DNA of 64,000 nt from Streptococcaceae bacterium AM104-57 (GCA_027659245.1 JAQDPW010000002.1:35852-99851); one strand, 5' to 3'. Shown: positions 46,123 through 55,395, counted from the stretch's first letter. Made by a program: numbers and translations. Notes: generated from the sequence alone by a model not told the origin.

Positions 46123-46777
46123 CGGTATCGTCACTGTTTCCTACCCCGTCATTTAACTTTCTATGTAAGGGATCAAAGAGAGCTTGTGCTTCTTGAATAT
46201 CATCACGAATTTTGCTCATTTCTTCGTCTAACTGGTGAGAAATCCTCGCAGTAATGGCAAGTCGTTCCTTGATTTCCTCTGGGAAATCTCCCTGATATTT
46301 ATAGTTGAGCGAATGTTCGATTGTTGCCCAAAAATTCATAGCCAAGGTGCGAATCTGAATCTCAACTAAAATCGTTTTAGCACCCTTAATCGTGTCAACA
46401 GTGTACTCGATAATCAAGTGATATGAACGATAGCCTGAAGCCTTACGATGCTTAATGTAGTCTCGTTCTTGGACGACTCTCATATCCTGTCTTTTATGAA
46501 GGATAGAGACAACTTCTTGCACGTCATCTACAAACTGAACCATGACACGCAAACCTGCGATATCCTGCAAGTCTTGCTCAAGTGTATCATAGCCGATTCC
46601 ACGACGCACCATTTTTTCCTTGATACTTTCAATCGGTTTAACGCGACCAGTTACAAACTCGATTGGAGAATGTTTATTTTGCTTACGGTATTGTTTTCGA
46701 ATACCACGAAGTTTAATCTTCAACTCTCCAACAGCCTGAATGTAAGGATCTAAAAATTCTTCCCATTCTGTAATCAT
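46106..46777 (-). CDS. relQ: Small alarmone synthetase RelQ
   Basis: 223-residue (p)ppGpp synthetase of the small alarmone synthetase class. It has the synthetase domain only, without the hydrolase, TGS or ACT regions of Rel. RelA/SpoT motifs include [17 protein letters not shown] near residue 44, [13 protein letters not shown] near 74 and [16 protein letters not shown] near 107. [22 protein letters not shown] near 138 is the conserved acidic and helical core. It is the first gene of the operon, divergent from the CYTH gene, with an extended -10 (TGGTATAAT, - strand) near 46869-46877. Confidence 0.92.
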   Translation of the reverse strand: MITEWEEFLDPYIQAVGELKIKLRGIRKQYRKQNKHSPIEFVTGRVKPIESIKEKMVRRGIGYDTLEQDLQDIAGLRVMVQFVDDVQEVVSILHKRQDMRVVQERDYIKHRKASGYRSYHLIIEYTVDTIKGAKTILVEIQIRTLAMNFWATIEHSLNYKYQGDFPEEIKERLAITARISHQLDEEMSKIRDDIQEAQALFDPLHRKLNDGVGNSDDTDEEYR

Positions 46778-46911
46778 ATATCTTTTTCATCCAATTCTCT
46801 ATACACTTCGATTTATCTAGTTTTTGATTTTCTAGGAAAAATCTTATACAATAAATACAATGCTTATTATACCATACAATCGCTTTCAAAGATAAGGAAA
46901 AAGTAAAAAAA

Positions 46912-47481
46912 ATGAAACATTTAGAAATTGAAATGAAAACACTTCTAAACAAGGTTGAATATCAAAGATTGCAGGAGCACTTTTCAGGAGTCACACCTAT
47001 TACACAAAAAAATTACTACCTAGACACGCCTGATTTTTACCTTCGCAAACATAAAATCGCTATGCGCATTCGTACTTTTGAAAATAACGCTGAATTGACC
47101 ATAAAAATTCCACAAAAAGTTGGAAATATGGAGTACAATCAAGATCTAAGCCTAGAGGAAGCAAACCATTGTCTTAAAGAATGTAAACTTCCACAAGGAA
47201 TGATTCTTGACGAATTGACTAGCCGTGGACTTTCAACCAGTGGCTGGGTAGTTTTAGGTTGCCTAACTACTGTTCGTTACGAAAAGCAAACTCCTATCGG
47301 ACTCATGGCTCTTGATCAAAGTGAATACTTTGATATTGTTGACTATGAGCTTGAATTAGAAGTAGAAGATGGTAAGCAAGGTAGCCTTGATTTCCAAGAA
47401 TTTTTACAAGTCAATGAAATCCATTACAAAAAAGCTCCTTCGAAATTGGTTCGTTTTATAGAAAATATGAAAAAATACTGA
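46912..47481 (+). CDS. CYTH-domain protein (YjbK-like)
   Basis: 189-residue CYTH/triphosphate-tunnel-type protein. The N-terminal EIEMKTLL carries the ExExK signature that binds metal and triphosphate. Further charged strands include YYLDTPDFYLRKHKIAMRIR and ELTIKIPQK. B. subtilis YjbK and relatives lie next to relQ/YjbM, as here, where the two are divergent with 134 bases between. This suggests a role in inorganic polyphosphate or nucleotide triphosphate metabolism linked to stress, but the substrate is not established. Confidence 0.85.
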   Translation: MKHLEIEMKTLLNKVEYQRLQEHFSGVTPITQKNYYLDTPDFYLRKHKIAMRIRTFENNAELTIKIPQKVGNMEYNQDLSLEEANHCLKECKLPQGMILDELTSRGLSTSGWVVLGCLTTVRYEKQTPIGLMALDQSEYFDIVDYELELEVEDGKQGSLDFQEFLQVNEIHYKKAPSKLVRFIENMKKY

Positions 47482-47605
47482 AATAATCTTCTTTTTTTGA
47501 TAAAATGAAAGGGATGAAAAATAATAGAATCTGTTGTAGAGAGCATTTATCACTAAAAGTGTTTTACTACAGCGATTCACTTAGTTTAAAGAGGACGGTT
47601 TATCA

Positions 47606-48565
47606 ATGTCAGATACAAAAAACATGAAGCTTTTCGCACTATCTTCCAACCAGGAAATTGCTCAAAGAATCGCAGATGCTGCAGGTGTTCCACTTGGAAA
47701 AGTATCTTCACGCCAATTTTCAGATGGTGAAATCCAAGTTAACATCGAAGAAAGTGTTCGTGGATATGATGTTTATATCATCCAATCAACTAGTTATCCA
47801 GTAAATAACCACTTGATGGAACTCTTGATTATGGTTGATGCTTGTGTTCGTGCTAGTGCCCACAGTATCAACGTTGTACTTCCATATTTTGGCTATGCAC
47901 GCCAAGATAGAATTGCATCATCTAGAGAGCCACTAACAGCTAAACTAGTTGCTAACATGCTGGTTAAAGCTGGTGTAGATCGTGTCCTTACCCTCGACCT
48001 ACATGCAGTTCAAGTACAAGGTTTCTTTGATATTCCTGTAGATAATCTTTACACTGTTCCTCTCTTTGCTAAACACTACTGTGATAAAGGATTAAGAGGT
48101 TCAGATGTTGTTGTCGTTAGCCCTAAAAATTCAGGGGTAAAACGTGCTCGTAGCCTGGCTGAATATCTTGATGCTCCTATCGCCATTATCGACTACCCTC
48201 AAGACGATGCAACTCGCAACGAAGGCTATATTATCGGTGATGTTGAAGGTAAAAAAGCCATCTTGATTGATGACATTTTAAATACAGGACGTACCTTCTC
48301 TGAAGCTGCTAAAATCGTTGAACGTGAAGGGGCTACAGAAATTTATGCTGTTTCTAGTCATGGTCTCTTCGTCGAAGGAGCTGCTGAACTTCTTGACAAT
48401 ACTAATATTAAGGAAATTCTTGTGACTGATTCAGTAGCAACAAAAGAAAAAACTCCTAAAAACGTATGCTACATCACTGCTAGTGAGTTAATTGGTGATG
48501 CCATCGTCCGTATTCACGAAAGAAAACCAGTCAGCCCACTCTTTGCCTACAACAAAAAGAAATAA
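47606..48565 (+). CDS. prs: Ribose-phosphate pyrophosphokinase
   Basis: 319-residue PRPP synthetase. It makes phosphoribosyl pyrophosphate from ribose 5-phosphate and ATP for nucleotide, histidine and NAD synthesis. [20 protein letters not shown] near residue 130 is the class I signature. [14 protein letters not shown] near 218 is the PRPP loop. [16 protein letters not shown] is the conserved N-terminus. TGATAAAAT at 47498-47506 is a likely extended -10, about 100 bases upstream. The cysteine desulfurase gene begins 9 bases after its stop. Confidence 0.95.
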   Translation: MSDTKNMKLFALSSNQEIAQRIADAAGVPLGKVSSRQFSDGEIQVNIEESVRGYDVYIIQSTSYPVNNHLMELLIMVDACVRASAHSINVVLPYFGYARQDRIASSREPLTAKLVANMLVKAGVDRVLTLDLHAVQVQGFFDIPVDNLYTVPLFAKHYCDKGLRGSDVVVVSPKNSGVKRARSLAEYLDAPIAIIDYPQDDATRNEGYIIGDVEGKKAILIDDILNTGRTFSEAAKIVEREGATEIYAVSSHGLFVEGAAELLDNTNIKEILVTDSVATKEKTPKNVCYITASELIGDAIVRIHERKPVSPLFAYNKKK

Positions 48566-48574
48566 GGTGATTCT

Positions 48575-49690
48575 TTGATTTATTTGGACAATGCTGCAAC
48601 GACTCCTATGTCAGCAGTTGCTATTTCAGCTATGACCAAGGTTATGCAAGAAACCCATGGCAATCCATCTAGTATTCATGGTCATGGTCGTCAAGCTGGC
48701 AAACTCTTGAGAGAAGCCCGTCAGGAACTAGCCCAGTTACTGGGGACAAAACCTCAACATATCTTTTTCACTTCTGGTGGGACTGAAGGAAACAATACTG
48801 CCATCATTGGCTACTGCCTTCGTCACCAAGAACAAGGAAAACATATCATCACAACTGCCATCGAGCACCATGCTGTTCTAGAACCCATCAAATACTTGGT
48901 TGAAAATTTCGGTTTTGAAGTAACCATTATCCAGCCAGAAAATCAAGCAATCACCGCCCAGCAAATTCACGAGGCCTTACGTGACGATACGATTTTGGTT
49001 TCTACCATGTTTGCCAATAATGAGACAGGAAACCTACTTCCCATTGCTGAAATTGGCCAAATACTCAAGCAACACCCAGCTGCCTATCATGTTGATGCAG
49101 TTCAGGCAATCGGTAAAATTCCTATTCATCCAGAAGAATTGGGCATTGATTTTCTCACTGCTTCAGCTCATAAATTCCATGGTCCTAAGGGAATCGGCTT
49201 TCTTTACGCATCTAGCATGGACTTTGATTCCTATCTCCATGGCGGAGACCAAGAACAGAAAAAACGAGCAGGAACTGAAAATTTAGCTGCCATTGTGGGA
49301 ATGGTAGCAGCTCTAAAGGATGATCTTGAAAACCAAGAACAAAACTTTAAAAAGGTTCAAAAACTAAAAGAAACATTCTTAAAGGAAATGGCTGACACAG
49401 ACTATTACCTCAATCAAGGAAATGACCAGCTACCTTATGTCCTTAATATTGGATTTCCAGGTCAAAAAAATGATTTATTGCTTCTTCGACTAGATCTTGC
49501 TGGAATTTCAATATCGACTGGTTCAGCTTGTACTGCTGGTATTGTCCAAATTAGTCATGTCCTAGAAGCTTTCTATGGACCAGAATCCCATCGCTTACAT
49601 GAATCTGTTCGCATCAGCATTTCACCTCAAAATACAGAGCAAGAAATGATCACCCTCGCACAAACTCTAAAAGAAATCATTGGAGGTTAA
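48575..49690 (+). CDS. Cysteine desulfurase (NifS/IscS family)
   Basis: 371-residue PLP-dependent cysteine desulfurase that provides sulphur for thiamine, NAD or tRNA thiolation. PLP lysine is in SAHKFHGPKGIGFL near residue 197. The active-site cysteine is in STGSACTAG near 323, and HADAVQAIGK-type segment YHVDAVQAIGK near 180. It starts with TTG behind AAGGTGA, the reading that gives MIYLDNAATTP. It is followed by a DUF1831 gene, a pairing common in lactic acid bacteria. Which sulphur pathway it serves is not evident. Confidence 0.9.
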   Translation: MIYLDNAATTPMSAVAISAMTKVMQETHGNPSSIHGHGRQAGKLLREARQELAQLLGTKPQHIFFTSGGTEGNNTAIIGYCLRHQEQGKHIITTAIEHHAVLEPIKYLVENFGFEVTIIQPENQAITAQQIHEALRDDTILVSTMFANNETGNLLPIAEIGQILKQHPAAYHVDAVQAIGKIPIHPEELGIDFLTASAHKFHGPKGIGFLYASSMDFDSYLHGGDQEQKKRAGTENLAAIVGMVAALKDDLENQEQNFKKVQKLKETFLKEMADTDYYLNQGNDQLPYVLNIGFPGQKNDLLLLRLDLAGISISTGSACTAGIVQISHVLEAFYGPESHRLHESVRISISPQNTEQEMITLAQTLKEIIGG

Positions 49691-49694
49691 CTCA

Positions 49695-50042
49695 ATGGCA
49701 TTCGAAAAAACCATTAGTCTTAAAAATTGCCGTTATAATTACACACTTAGCCCAACCGTCAAAAAGTTCACTCTAAAAGATAACACTTTTTTTGAAACAA
49801 AGGTTGGTAACTATGAACTAACACGCCTTCTTGAGAAGGTTCCAAATAGTGGGGAAGGTTTCCAACTTAAGATTATCATCAACAAAGACTTAACTGGTGC
49901 AAAAATCAATATCACTGATAAATTTGGTCTACGTCTGGTTGATATTTTCAAATCAGAAGACCACCACATTCATCAGGAAAAATTCTACTTCCTCATGGAT
50001 AGCTTGGTAGAACGTGGTGTCTTTACAAAATCGGAAAGATAA
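49695..50042 (+). CDS. DUF1831-family protein
   Basis: 115-residue cytoplasmic protein of the DUF1831 family, typically found directly downstream of a NifS-like cysteine desulfurase as here. It begins MAFEKTISLKNCRYNY behind GGAGG at 49682-49686, spaced for ATG 49695. Charged alternating strands suggest a small alpha/beta fold. Function unknown, probably connected with the desulfurase. Confidence 0.78.
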   Translation: MAFEKTISLKNCRYNYTLSPTVKKFTLKDNTFFETKVGNYELTRLLEKVPNSGEGFQLKIIINKDLTGAKINITDKFGLRLVDIFKSEDHHIHQEKFYFLMDSLVERGVFTKSER

Positions 50043-50049
50043 ATCCAAG

Positions 50050-50265
50050 ATGTTTGAACTGACCTATAAGGACAGCTATCATGTAGAGCGTACACTCAAG
50101 TATGAGGATTACGAAGCTCTCATGCTGGCTTTGTCAGGCTGTGTGACTCTTCCAGATACTACTGTCATTACTTCTCTGACCTATAATGGAAAAGAAATCT
50201 ATCAGGGGCTTCTGGGAAATCTCTATCGTTTTCTATCTCACTATGATTTTACGAAGATAAGCTAA
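50050..50265 (+). CDS. DUF4649-family protein
   Basis: 71-residue protein beginning MFELTYKDSYHVERTL, of the DUF4649 family of lactobacillales. It starts 7 bases after the DUF1831 gene, so the two belong to one transcript; the earlier in-frame start at 50014 lies inside that gene and is not used. Function unknown. Confidence 0.75.
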   Translation: MFELTYKDSYHVERTLKYEDYEALMLALSGCVTLPDTTVITSLTYNGKEIYQGLLGNLYRFLSHYDFTKIS

Positions 50266-50346
50266 GATTTTTCTTAGTTTTTTCTTATTTTTGTTGATTT
50301 TTTCACAATCTTTCTATAAAATAGTATTTAGAAAGGTTGTGATTTT

Positions 50347-50988
50347 GTGAAAGAAAAACAGTCTGCTATTCCAAAAGCAACAGCAAAGAGACTTTCTCTT
50401 TATTATCGTATCTTTAAAAGATTTCATGCAGAAAAGATTGAAAGAGCCAACTCAAAACAAATTGCAGAGGCCATTGGTATTGATTCTGCTACCGTTAGAC
50501 GAGATTTTTCCTACTTTGGTGAACTTGGTCGCCGTGGATTTGGCTACGATGTCAAAAAACTAATGACGTTTTTTGCTGATTTGCTAAATGATAACTCCAT
50601 TACTAATGTCATGCTGGTTGGTATTGGAAATATGGGTCATGCCCTTCTCCACTACCGCTTCCACGAACGTAACAAGATGAAGATTATCATGGCCTTTGAC
50701 CTTGATGACCATCCTGAAGTCGGTACCCAAACTCCTGACGGGATTCCCATTTACGGAATTTCTCAAATCAAGGATAAAATTAAGGATGCCGATGTGAAGA
50801 CTGCTATCCTGACCGTTCCCAGCGTTAAGTCACAAGAGGTCGCTAATCTCTTGGTTGATGCTGGCGTGAAAGGAATTCTTAGTTTTTCACCAGTCCATCT
50901 GCATTTACCAAAAGATGTGGTCGTTCAGTATGTCGATTTGACAAGTGAACTCCAAACCCTCCTCTATTTCATGCGAAAAGAGGATTAG
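50347..50988 (+). CDS. rex: Redox-sensing transcriptional repressor Rex
   Basis: 213-residue dimeric repressor that reads the NADH/NAD+ ratio and controls fermentative and redox genes. An N-terminal winged helix (about 1-80) has [24 protein letters not shown] as the recognition region. The Rossmann domain starts [15 protein letters not shown] near residue 95, and a swapped C-terminal helix ends LLYFMRKED. The start is GTG at 50347. Half-sites of the Rex box (TTTCACAA, TTGTGA) lie upstream, but no full box is convincing. Confidence 0.94.
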   Translation: MKEKQSAIPKATAKRLSLYYRIFKRFHAEKIERANSKQIAEAIGIDSATVRRDFSYFGELGRRGFGYDVKKLMTFFADLLNDNSITNVMLVGIGNMGHALLHYRFHERNKMKIIMAFDLDDHPEVGTQTPDGIPIYGISQIKDKIKDADVKTAILTVPSVKSQEVANLLVDAGVKGILSFSPVHLHLPKDVVVQYVDLTSELQTLLYFMRKED

Positions 50989-51005
50989 AAAGCGAAAATC
51001 ATTTT

Positions 51006-51695
51006 ATGAAAAAACCAGTTATAGGGATTACAGGAAACGAAAAAACTCATCCTGATGATGAGTTGATGATGAGTTATTGTATAAAGGGGTTTGTCGAAGG
51101 TGTCAAAGAAGCAGGTGGTATACCTCTTATTTTACCCATCGGTGATGAAGACATGGCTCGTGCTTATGTTTCAATGGTAGATAAGCTCATCCTTACTGGT
51201 GGGCAAAATGTCGATCCTAAGTTTTATCATGAAGAAAAGACCATTGATAGTGATGACTACCACTTACAAAGAGATATCTTTGAGTTAGCTTTGATAAAAG
51301 AAGCTATCCAGCAAAATAAAGCCATTTTTTCTGTTTGTCGTGGGACTCAACTCTTTAATGTTGCTATGGGTGGTACCTTGTTTCAAGATATTGAAGACCA
51401 CTGGCAAGACTCTACTGCCGAATACACTACTCAGCGCTTGGCAACAGAGCCAGATAACATTCTTAGAGAAATTTACGGGGAAATCTCCCATATCAATTCA
51501 TTCCACCACCAGAGCATTAAGGACTTGGCTCCTAATCTCAAGGTTATCGCCTATGATCCAAAAGATAACATTATCGAGGCTGTAATGACAACTGATCAGA
51601 TTCGCTTTCTCGGTGTTCAATGGCATCCTGAGAGTCTCTATGAAAATCGTCCCAAGGATAAGAAGCTCTTTGACTATGTCGTTAATAAATTGTAA
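51006..51695 (+). CDS. Class I glutamine amidotransferase (gamma-glutamyl-GABA hydrolase family)
   Basis: 229-residue Peptidase C26/PuuD-type hydrolase. Catalytic Cys in SVCRGTQLFNVA near residue 108 and the His/Glu pair in GVQWHPESLY near 207 are all visible. Members cleave gamma-glutamyl compounds such as gamma-glutamyl-GABA. It follows rex by 17 bases and is probably co-transcribed. Actual substrate in streptococci is not known to me. Confidence 0.87.
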   Translation: MKKPVIGITGNEKTHPDDELMMSYCIKGFVEGVKEAGGIPLILPIGDEDMARAYVSMVDKLILTGGQNVDPKFYHEEKTIDSDDYHLQRDIFELALIKEAIQQNKAIFSVCRGTQLFNVAMGGTLFQDIEDHWQDSTAEYTTQRLATEPDNILREIYGEISHINSFHHQSIKDLAPNLKVIAYDPKDNIIEAVMTTDQIRFLGVQWHPESLYENRPKDKKLFDYVVNKL

Positions 51696-51723
51696 GTGGC
51701 TGGGTCAAAAAGGTTTAAAAAAG

Positions 51724-51771
51724 AAAAAGGCATTATTTCAGGTGTCCAAAAAGCTCGAAATGATGCTTTTT
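51724..51771 (+). terminator. Terminator after the GATase gene
   Basis: AAAAAGGCATTATTTC pairs with GAAATGATGCTTTTT with two mismatches or bulges, followed by T-rich sequence. The loop is long (about 17 bases). Confidence 0.6.
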
Positions 51772-51781
51772 ATTATGTAAT

Positions 51782-51888
51782 TATAGTAGATTGAATTTAA
51801 AATAGTACGCCGCGATTGCTAAAATATTTCTAGAAATAAAATTGACTTTCCTAATCTCTTTGTTCACATCTTATTTCAATCCACTATA
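51782..51888 (+). repeat. RUP element, full length (107 bases)
   Basis: Begins TATAGTAGATTGAA and ends TTCAATCCACTATA, inverted repeats with one mismatch, and is exactly 107 bases long, the reported RUP length. RUPs are non-autonomous elements thought to be mobilised by IS630-Spn1-type transposase at TA targets. It lies in the GATase-radC gap. Confidence 0.9.
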
Positions 51889-51920
51889 TTTCCCATAAGA
51901 TGAGTTTTGTCTAAATTATT

Positions 51921-52601
51921 TTATATCAGATCCGTCTTCTCACGGTAACTAAAATAATCGGAATGTGAGACGATAAGATGGTCCAATAAGACCAACCCCA
52001 TTAATTCACAGGCTTCTTTAACAAGCTTCGTAACATGGTCATCATTTCTACTTGGCATGACAGCACCAGATGGATGATTATGAACCAGAATCACAGATGT
52101 TGCCATATGCTTTAAAGCATAGTGGAGAATTTCCCTTGGTTCCGCAATACTTCTTGTAGCAGATCCAATAAAAATGGTTTGCTGGTGAATAATTTGATTT
52201 TGTGTATTCAGATAGAGCGCCACTAGGTGCTCTTGTTTTTTATCTCCCAGCTCAGCTTGCATCTTTTTAGCCAACTTTTGACTACTGAGAATACTCTCTG
52301 CCTCAATGGTTTCTTGTTTATGAATACGATGGCCCAGTTCAATCATGGCTTGCAATTCAATAGCTTTCACTCTACCAATACCTGATAAACTCTGTAGTTC
52401 TTGCAGGGTCATTTTTTTCAAATCAGTTAAACTGTTCAATTGAGACAATACTTTCTGTGCAATTTCAAAAACAGTAGATTGACGAGTTCCTGTTCGTAAT
52501 AAAATGGCTAGTAATTCCTGATTACTCAAACTCTCTACTCCTTCTGTCACCAAGCGTTCTCTTGGCAAGAGTGAATCTTCTTGAAATGAAATACTATACA
52601 T
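51921..52601 (-). CDS. radC: RadC-family JAMM-domain protein
   Basis: 226-residue RadC. A helix-hairpin-helix region ([19 protein letters not shown] near residue 70) precedes the JAMM metal-binding motif [16 protein letters not shown] near 175. The gene is part of the pneumococcal late competence regulon, though deletion there has little effect on transformation. ATG 52601 gives the conserved [13 protein letters not shown]; an upstream extension to 52616 has no support. A competence box lies 20 bases upstream. Confidence 0.92.
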   Translation of the reverse strand: MYSISFQEDSLLPRERLVTEGVESLSNQELLAILLRTGTRQSTVFEIAQKVLSQLNSLTDLKKMTLQELQSLSGIGRVKAIELQAMIELGHRIHKQETIEAESILSSQKLAKKMQAELGDKKQEHLVALYLNTQNQIIHQQTIFIGSATRSIAEPREILHYALKHMATSVILVHNHPSGAVMPSRNDDHVTKLVKEACELMGLVLLDHLIVSHSDYFSYREKTDLI

Positions 52602-52621
52602 AAAAATCCTCCTCACTTTAT

Positions 52622-52629
52622 TATTCGTG
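52622..52629 (-). promoter_or_regulatory. Competence (ComX) box of radC
   Basis: CACGAATA on the - strand matches 7 of 8 bases of the combox TACGAATA, 20 bases upstream of radC, a known late competence gene. Confidence 0.55.
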
Positions 52630-52664
52630 AGAAGGATCTTAAACCAGATAAATTTTATCTATTT

Positions 52665-53945
52665 TTAAATATTTTCAAGAGCAAGACGCAAATCTTCAAT
52701 CAAATCATCAACATTTTCAAGACCGATTGAAAGACGGATTTGATTTTTAGTTACTCCTGCTGCTTCTAGATCTGAGTCAGACAACTGAGCATGTGTTGTA
52801 GTTGCGGGATGAACTACCAATGATTTAGCATCTGCTACATTGGCTAGGTTTGAAAAGATTTCCAAGTTGTCAATCACCTTACGAGCTTCTGTTTCTCCAC
52901 CCTTAACGTGGAAAGTAAAGATAGAACCAACACCTTTTGGTAAATATTTCTCCGCCAAGGCATGGTAAGGGCTATCTGGAAGTTTTGGATAGTTGACTTT
53001 TTCAACCTTTGGGTGATTCACAAGGAAATCAACAATTTTCTCAGCGTTTTGAACATGGCGTTCAACACGGAGAGATAGTGTTTCAAGACCTTGCAAGAGC
53101 AAGAATGAGTTAAATGGTGAAAGGGCTGCTCCCATATCGCGAAGCAATTGAACACGAGCAGCAACGATAAAGGCTGCAGCACCGACATCACGAGTATAGC
53201 TGATATTGTGGTAGCTTGGATCTTCTTCGACTAATTGAGGGAATTTCCCTGAAGCAACCCAGTCAAATTTACCACTATCAACAATGACACCTCCAATAGT
53301 TGTACCGTGACCACCGATAAATTTAGTTGCCGAGTGAACCGCAATGTCAACACCATGAGAAAAGACATTGATGAGATAAGGTGTTGCGAAAGTATTGTCA
53401 GCAACCAAAGGAATTTGGTGTTTGTGAGCAATTTCAGCTATTTTTTCGATATCAGGAATGTTGATAACTGGATTACCCAAAGTTTCAATCAAAACAAGTT
53501 TGGTATTTTCCCTAATAGCTGCTTCCACTTCTTCTAAATGATCAATATCAACAAAAGTTGTGGTGATTCCGTATCGAGGAAGAGTTTCTTTCAAAAGGTT
53601 AAAGGTCCCACCGTAGATAGTTGAAGCTGCAACCACATGGTCTCCTGCATGAGCAAGTCCAAGAATTGTATAAGTAAGAGCCGCCATTCCAGAAGCTGTG
53701 GCGAGGGCTCCTACACCACCTTCAAGAGCAGCAATACGTTCTTCAAAGGCTGAAGTTGTTGGGTTAGTGATACGAGTATAGATATTACCAGCCTTCTGAA
53801 GTGCAAACAGTTCTGCACCTTCTTGTGTATCTTCAAATACAAAAGATGTTGTTTGGTAAATTGGAACAGCACGAGACTTGGTAGTAGCATCTACCACTTG
53901 ACCTGCATGCAATTGCAGAGTTTCAAATTTAAATTCACGAGTCAT
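52665..53945 (-). CDS. metY: O-acetylhomoserine sulfhydrylase
   Basis: 426-residue PLP enzyme of the Cys/Met metabolism family, MetY type. It makes homocysteine (or methionine) from O-acetylhomoserine and sulphide or methanethiol. The PLP lysine is in VHSATKFIGGHGTTIGG near residue 205. LQLHAGQVVDATTKSRAVPIYQTTSF is the N-terminal substrate loop, quoted here only as residues 10-35. It stands alone with its own promoter and operator, and a sulphur-responsive regulator is likely. Confidence 0.92.
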   Translation of the reverse strand: MTREFKFETLQLHAGQVVDATTKSRAVPIYQTTSFVFEDTQEGAELFALQKAGNIYTRITNPTTSAFEERIAALEGGVGALATASGMAALTYTILGLAHAGDHVVAASTIYGGTFNLLKETLPRYGITTTFVDIDHLEEVEAAIRENTKLVLIETLGNPVINIPDIEKIAEIAHKHQIPLVADNTFATPYLINVFSHGVDIAVHSATKFIGGHGTTIGGVIVDSGKFDWVASGKFPQLVEEDPSYHNISYTRDVGAAAFIVAARVQLLRDMGAALSPFNSFLLLQGLETLSLRVERHVQNAEKIVDFLVNHPKVEKVNYPKLPDSPYHALAEKYLPKGVGSIFTFHVKGGETEARKVIDNLEIFSNLANVADAKSLVVHPATTTHAQLSDSDLEAAGVTKNQIRLSIGLENVDDLIEDLRLALENI

Positions 53946-53975
53946 ATTTAGACCTCCAAAGATTTCATTAGGTTC

Positions 53976-54004
53976 ATTGTATCACCTATTGGAATAGGTT
54001 ACAA
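53976..54004 (-). promoter_or_regulatory. metY promoter with an overlapping inverted-repeat operator
   Basis: On the - strand TTGTAA (53999-54004) and TACAAT (53976-53981) are 17 bases apart. The spacer is filled by the perfect inverted repeat ACCTATT-GG-AATAGGT (53984-53999). A dimeric regulator bound there would block RNA polymerase. I do not know which of the streptococcal Met/Cys regulators uses it. Confidence 0.65.
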
Positions 54005-54107
54005 ATACAACTTTGTTATATCTTGGCATAAGAAATAGCTATGGCTACTTCTATTTACTTTGTCTTAAATTAGAATTGTAGAACTTTTTTCAGATAGTTT
54101 AAAAAGT

Positions 54108-54136
54108 TTGTATTCACTTTCTCTTTACTTTATAAT
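54108..54136 (+). promoter_or_regulatory. Promoter of the VIT-family gene
   Basis: TTGTAT (54108-54113) and TATAAT (54131-54136), 17 bases apart; the start codon is 19 bases further on. Confidence 0.7.
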
Positions 54137-54155
54137 GGACAGGAAGGAGAAAACT

Positions 54156-54851
54156 ATGTCAGAAATTACACATGAAATTGATTCAAACTTTGCCGGTCGT
54201 TTAAATATTTTGCGTGCTGGTGTGCTTGGAGCTAATGATGGAATCATCTCTATCGCTGGAGTTGTTATCGGGGTTGCCAGTGCGACTAACAATATCTGGA
54301 TTATCTTTCTCTCAGGATTAGCCGCAATTCTTGCTGGTGCCTTTTCTATGGCTGGTGGCGAGTATGTATCCGTATCTACTCAAAAAGACACGGAGGAAGC
54401 CGCTGTAGCCCGCGAACAATTACTTTTGGATAAAGATATGGAAGCTGCTAAAAAATCACTCTATGCAGCCTATCTTCAAAATGGTGAGTGTGAAACATCA
54501 GCTCAACTCTTAACCAACAAGGCATTCCTCAAAAACCCTCTCAAAGCCTTAGTTGAGGAAAAGTACGGAATCGAGTATGAGGAATTCACTAATCCCTGGC
54601 ATGCTGCTGCATCTAGCTTTATTGCCTTCGTACTTGGTAGTTTACCACCAATGCTTTCCATTACCATCTTTCCAAGCAACTATCGAATCCCTGCTACTGT
54701 TTTTATCGTTGCGATTTCTCTACTGATTACAGGTTACACCAGTGCTAAACTCGGAAAAGCCCCAACCAAAACAGCTATGATTCGTAACCTTTGTATCGGT
54801 CTTTTGACTATGGGAGTGACCTATCTATTCGGACAGTTGTTTAGTATTTAA
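54156..54851 (+). CDS. VIT/CCC1-family iron or manganese transporter
   Basis: 231-residue membrane protein of the VIT/CCC1 family, related to vacuolar iron and manganese transporters. The N-terminal helix LRAGVLGANDGIISIAGVVIG has the conserved Asn-Asp pair (residues 17-37). GGEYVSVSTQKD follows helix 2, and a cytoplasmic metal-binding helical hairpin (about 75-135) is rich in Glu. Three C-terminal helices complete five. ATG 54156 has AAGGAG in front; the earlier in-frame ATGs lie upstream of or inside the promoter. Confidence 0.87.
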   Translation: MSEITHEIDSNFAGRLNILRAGVLGANDGIISIAGVVIGVASATNNIWIIFLSGLAAILAGAFSMAGGEYVSVSTQKDTEEAAVAREQLLLDKDMEAAKKSLYAAYLQNGECETSAQLLTNKAFLKNPLKALVEEKYGIEYEEFTNPWHAAASSFIAFVLGSLPPMLSITIFPSNYRIPATVFIVAISLLITGYTSAKLGKAPTKTAMIRNLCIGLLTMGVTYLFGQLFSI

Positions 54852-54859
54852 AAAAGAGA

Positions 54860-55034
54860 GTGGGACAGAAATCGGTAATTCGTTAGAATTCGATTTCGTC
54901 GTCCCACCTCCGCACAGTTGAGTAGGGCTGTAAAAGCTGATGAAATCAGCGTAGTAAAGCCCACTCAACCACTGCGTCTTGCTCGGAAATCCAAAGACAA
55001 TTGAGAGGCTAGGACTTTCGTCCCAGCCTCTTTT
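54860..55034 (+). repeat. Three-hairpin intergenic element after the VIT gene
   Basis: Composite noncoding block. First hairpin: GTGGGACAGAAATCG (54860-54874) with CGATTTCGTCGTCCCAC (54891-54907), shared with 4930-4974. Second: GTTGAGT and GGGCT pair with AGCCC and ACTCAAC at about 54917-54968, enclosing GCTGAT-GAA-ATCAGC. Third: GAGGCTAGGAC pairs with GTCCCAGCCTC near 55005-55031, ending in TTTT. The third module recurs at 2231-2396. It probably terminates the VIT transcript. Confidence 0.6.
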
Positions 55035-55063
55035 GCTATCAAAATATAGACAGTTAATTTGAT

Positions 55064-55336
55064 TTACCAAAACCAACCTTCGTCATCATTGATAGGTTTG
55101 GCTTCTTTGATCTTGCGTGGGCCTGTTCCATACATTTCAGCTTCGATATCTTCCTTTGTTGGTAGGATAGAAGCTAAGATAATGTAGATAATAATTCCGA
55201 GTCCAAAGTTTGCGATTGTAAAGATTGCAAAAAGGAAACGAACTAGGGTTACATCAAGATTCCACTTATCAGATAGACCTGCAAGAACACCTGATATCAT
55301 GCGATTTCTTCTCATTTTATAAAATTTTGTATTCAT
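55064..55336 (-). CDS. PspC-domain membrane protein
   Basis: 90-residue PspC-domain (phage shock protein C-type) membrane protein. The N-terminal YKMRRNRMISGVLAGLSDKW is the domain's hallmark. One or two hydrophobic helices follow (about 33-60) and a cytoplasmic charged tail ends DDEGWFW. RBS AGAGGAA precedes the ATG. Such proteins are thought to monitor membrane or wall stress; the streptococcal function is not settled. Confidence 0.85.
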   Translation of the reverse strand: MNTKFYKMRRNRMISGVLAGLSDKWNLDVTLVRFLFAIFTIANFGLGIIIYIILASILPTKEDIEAEMYGTGPRKIKEAKPINDDEGWFW

Positions 55337-55395
55337 AATTTATTCCTCTTTCGGATTTCTTAATCTTAGTATAGCACTAAGCTAGATTTGCTACA

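Noticed and set aside
50290..50360. Rex-box half-sites near the rex start
   Set aside because: TTTCACAA and TTGTGA are present but not arranged as an inverted 18-base box. Autoregulation is not claimed.
54825..55076. 83-codon ORF on the - strand in the gap after the VIT gene
   Set aside because: It lies wholly in the three-hairpin repeat and overlaps the VIT and PspC gene ends. Its reading frame is an accident of the repeat.
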